This document shows positions 51,671-53,895 of a stretch of 53,895 nt of DNA, in pieces. Under the pieces are notes generated by a model, which had not been told where the DNA came from, did no database searches, and worked only from the letters and a program-made list of their open reading frames with translations. Source of the stretch: Bacillota bacterium (GTDB taxonomy: Bacteria > Bacillota > Clostridia > Acetivibrionales > DTU013); NCBI GenBank assembly GCA_023418915.1, contig JAEZYU010000010.1, forward strand, positions 1 to 53,895, in the 5' to 3' direction. Positions within the stretch are counted from its first letter, which is position 1. Each line of letters opens with the position of its first letter. Both the position numbers and the translations under genes were made by a program.

Positions 51671-53763
51671 GTTAATCCATCCTTAATATATGAAGGTATA
51701 TTAATCTTATCTTTGTCACCAATCGCCAATTCAAGAGCTAAATTCCCTTTCTGATTTTTTGCATAATGATAAAATATATTTGCAAAAAACACCTTCTCTA
51801 TTGTGGCTTTTTTAGTAAAATCTTGTTCACATTGGTATGCCGGAAAAAATATGTCTAAATATTGTTTAACAATTTTTTCGGTTGGTTCATAACCGATTTC
51901 ACTCAGATGTTCTTTCCAATACTCTATAGATTTGTTCACTTCAACCAGATTCATTAATTTTTCAGGTGCAACAATACCGAAAAGGTAGTTGAAAGCGCCT
52001 TGCTTGTCAAAATTTTCTATAAATAGCTCGGTTTCAAAAGTAGAACCGAATGTTGATTGAGTAAACAGCTTAATGTCTGCATAGTTTGAGTACTCTTTAT
52101 ATATACGCTCATTTTTAGTTTTAACAGCATTTTCAAAGTAACTACTTAAATCATTTGCAACGTCTTTTCCTTCATTATCTTTTACAATATATTTAAAATC
52201 ACAATCACTGAAACATAAAATTTTCTTTCCTAGCCCAAAAGAAATAGGAATGAAATTGTTAAAAAGGATGCCTCCAACTTCAATAACTACAACATGGTTG
52301 CTTATCAATTGATCCTTTTTGCCGATTTTATCTGCCAACATCGGTAATAGAAGTTTTTCGGTCAATCCCTCAACTAATATAACTTTTGAAGAAAACAGTA
52401 AATCACTTCTTGTAACATCTAAATATTTTTCTAAATGCCTTTTACTGGATAATAAATGTTTCGCTGCTTCTTCTAAAAGTTTCTTTTGCTCTTTTTGTTC
52501 ATCTGGGGTTGATTCAGTGTTGCCTTCAATTTTTAATAATTTCTGCATTTTTTCTATATCAAAATTATCTGCAGCTCTGACACAAACAACATTAGCGATT
52601 CCCTCAACAGAACGAACATAGTTTGTTAATATCATATTATCAATATTCGTTGAAGCAGAAATATTTGAAGAGTGTGTTGTGAGAATAATTTGGTTTCTGA
52701 TTGTAATGTTGTCGGCACCTGCTCGTTCTTTTAATCCATTAATGTATTTAAGTAATTTATACTGCATGTTTGGGTGTAAATGAGATTCAGGTTCTTCAAT
52801 TAATAAAATGTTATAATCATTGTCTTTCTTCTGCTTAATAAGATTTCTAATATGAATTAAATTGTTGTATCCCAAACCATTATACTCTACTGGTAATCCA
52901 TAACCAACTAGTTCATCCTTTAATTCATATTTAAAAAATTCGGAAAAATCGCTGTCAAATTCGAATCTTGATATAAACTTATTTCTTCCATCTGTAATAC
53001 CAATCTCAGCTTGGTCAGTCTCAATTTCAGTATTTATACTTTCAGTCACATCCGCGAAAGTTGTGATTATCTTTGTATTAACCTCTACTTTTAATGTTTG
53101 GACTTCTTCTTTTTTATTCTTTAATTGTTTGCTCACATAACTCTTTGAGTGCTGCCCAATATCATCAATATTTCTACATGCTTCAATAAAATCGACTTCA
53201 AATATACCTGTAGCTGTTTTTGTATCCACAACAATTTGGGAATTACTATTGTAAAAAGTCCATTTATATTGTTCCTCGAAGCTTTTTAAATTGATAAAAA
53301 ACTTATCAAAGCATAAGTTTTGATCAGCTGTCATCAAAGCTTTATAATCACCTTTAGCACGGCTATCTAATTCATACCTAAGCTCAATAAGTGCATTTAT
53401 TTTATAATTTTCTTCCGTTTCACTTTCAAGGTCACCGTCTTCGTTATAAACAATGAATTTACTAAGCTTTGAAAACGCCGAATCTGGAGTTTCAAAATTG
53501 ATTAAATGCTCTATATAATACTTTATTATAATTACGGGTGGTTCCTCTTTTAATAATATATAATTATTTGCAAGAAAATTTTTATTGATGTCATTAATAC
53601 TGCTTTTTTTGTTAGGGTCAGAATTTAGAAAATTAACGACATTAAGAAGGTTGCTTTTACCGGCATTGTTCGGTCCAATAACAACATTTAATCCCTCTTC
53701 AAAAGTTATTGTTGTTTCGTTAAAATTTCTGTAATTATTTATCTCAATTTTACTTAAATGCAT
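51655..53763 (-). CDS. gajA: GajA-like OLD-family nuclease (Gabija defence)
   Basis: A 702-residue ATPase-nuclease. The ABC-type ATPase domain has Walker A GPNNAGKS (30-37), Walker B ILLIEEPESHLHP and an H-loop in ILTTHSSNISAST. A TOPRIM domain follows, with VILVEGLTEKLLLPML (catalytic Glu) and ILCFSDCDFKY (Asp-x-Asp). The C-terminus is helical. The start at 53763 lies after GGGAGGT. Together with the overlapping helicase gene it forms a class 2 OLD/Gabija pair. It is clearly longer than the well-studied GajA (about 580 residues). Confidence 0.84.
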   Translation of the reverse strand: MHLSKIEINNYRNFNETTITFEEGLNVVIGPNNAGKSNLLNVVNFLNSDPNKKSSINDINKNFLANNYILLKEEPPVIIIKYYIEHLINFETPDSAFSKLSKFIVYNEDGDLESETEENYKINALIELRYELDSRAKGDYKALMTADQNLCFDKFFINLKSFEEQYKWTFYNSNSQIVVDTKTATGIFEVDFIEACRNIDDIGQHSKSYVSKQLKNKKEEVQTLKVEVNTKIITTFADVTESINTEIETDQAEIGITDGRNKFISRFEFDSDFSEFFKYELKDELVGYGLPVEYNGLGYNNLIHIRNLIKQKKDNDYNILLIEEPESHLHPNMQYKLLKYINGLKERAGADNITIRNQIILTTHSSNISASTNIDNMILTNYVRSVEGIANVVCVRAADNFDIEKMQKLLKIEGNTESTPDEQKEQKKLLEEAAKHLLSSKRHLEKYLDVTRSDLLFSSKVILVEGLTEKLLLPMLADKIGKKDQLISNHVVVIEVGGILFNNFIPISFGLGKKILCFSDCDFKYIVKDNEGKDVANDLSSYFENAVKTKNERIYKEYSNYADIKLFTQSTFGSTFETELFIENFDKQGAFNYLFGIVAPEKLMNLVEVNKSIEYWKEHLSEIGYEPTEKIVKQYLDIFFPAYQCEQDFTKKATIEKVFFANIFYHYAKNQKGNLALELAIGDKDKINIPSYIKDGLTWLFQ

Positions 53764-53841
53764 TTTTACCTCCCTCAATAATCTTTAATTTACTTCATTT
53801 TTCTAACTCAATCGCAGCATTTCACTTTCAAGAACACATTC

Positions 53842-53880
53842 TTTATGGATAAATCACTCATTAAAGTGTTTTTATGGATA
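53842..53880. repeat. Two copies of TTTATGGATA upstream of gajA
   Basis: TTTATGGATA at 53842-53851 and at 53871-53880, 29 bases apart, with CACTCATTAAAGTG between. They lie upstream of the defence operon, where regulatory sites are expected. Confidence 0.4.
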
Positions 53881-53895
53881 CATATGGTGAATCTC

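Larger units (their letters stand above)
20937..53895. mobile_element. Integrative conjugative element, Tn1549/CTn-like (left end and body; right end not in window)
   Basis: At least 33 kb of accessory DNA begins right after tRNA-Ser. It contains a tyrosine integrase, an excisionase, a sigma-like regulator, a full mobilisation set (MobC, relaxase, PcfB), a type IV secretion set (VirD4, Maff2, TrbL, PrgI, VirB4), and defence cargo. Gene content and order match the Tn1549/CTn family of Clostridia. I do not see a repeat of the tRNA 3' end in the last part of the window, so the right attachment site must lie further right, or the Gabija genes lie outside the element. Confidence 0.88.

Overview
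The window comes from a low-GC Gram-positive anaerobe of the class Clostridia. The evidence is Shine-Dalgarno sites of the GGAGG type before almost every gene, TTG and GTG starts, PadR/HAAS and MetY genes typical of Clostridia, a GH10 xylanase, and a conjugation module of the Tn1549/CTn type. The genus cannot be fixed from this sequence; a plant-fibre degrader is a reasonable guess from the xylanase. REGION 1 (1-20936) is chromosome. It opens with tRNA-Arg(CCT) and its terminator. Next come a sensor kinase/response regulator pair, an ABC-2 exporter cluster with a membrane-anchored serine hydrolase and a truncated membrane gene, then a MATE efflux pump. A DUF815 AAA protein and an FtsX-type ABC transporter follow; a TetR repressor, whose operator occurs at both promoters, probably controls that transporter. 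The rest holds two DNA repair genes (nfo, ogt), a PadR/HAAS-domain pair with a strikingly periodic Gly-rich protein, an alpha/beta hydrolase, metY, a cytoplasmic xylanase and tRNA-Ser(GGA). REGION 2 (20937 to the right edge) is an integrative conjugative element (ICE) inserted at the 3' end of tRNA-Ser. Its left end carries 11-bp direct repeats, a tyrosine integrase, an excisionase, a 14-codon ORF with a perfect ribosome binding site, and a sigma-like regulator. A cyclic-di-GMP-I riboswitch with its own terminator lies next, without an obvious structural gene behind it. Cargo then follows: a type I restriction system (DUF45 protease, HsdR, a frameshifted DUF2188 gene, HsdS, HsdM, plus an extra half-size HsdS), DUF3892, a possible small RNA and a RadC-like protein. 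The conjugation module (33.6-49.5 kb, nearly all leftward) has MobC, relaxase, PcfB/DUF3801, an ArdC-like protein, VirD4, Maff2, TrbL/VirB6, PrgI, VirB4 and a shortened CD1108-type protein. A likely oriT lies at 49.57-49.65 kb. Two insertions interrupt this module. A divergent XRE regulator/Spo0E-like pair with three operators sits between TrbL and PrgI. A complete 3510-bp recombinase-in-trio (RIT) element with 91-bp terminal inverted repeats and a 4-bp target duplication sits in the last codons of virB4; its third recombinase has an in-frame amber stop. The right part carries a Gabija-like anti-phage pair (GajA-like OLD nuclease and GajB-like helicase). The right ICE boundary is outside the window. 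With type I restriction and Gabija, the element looks like a defence-carrying ICE, possibly transfer-impaired because the cell-wall hydrolase part of the CD1108 gene is missing and RIT interrupts the operon.
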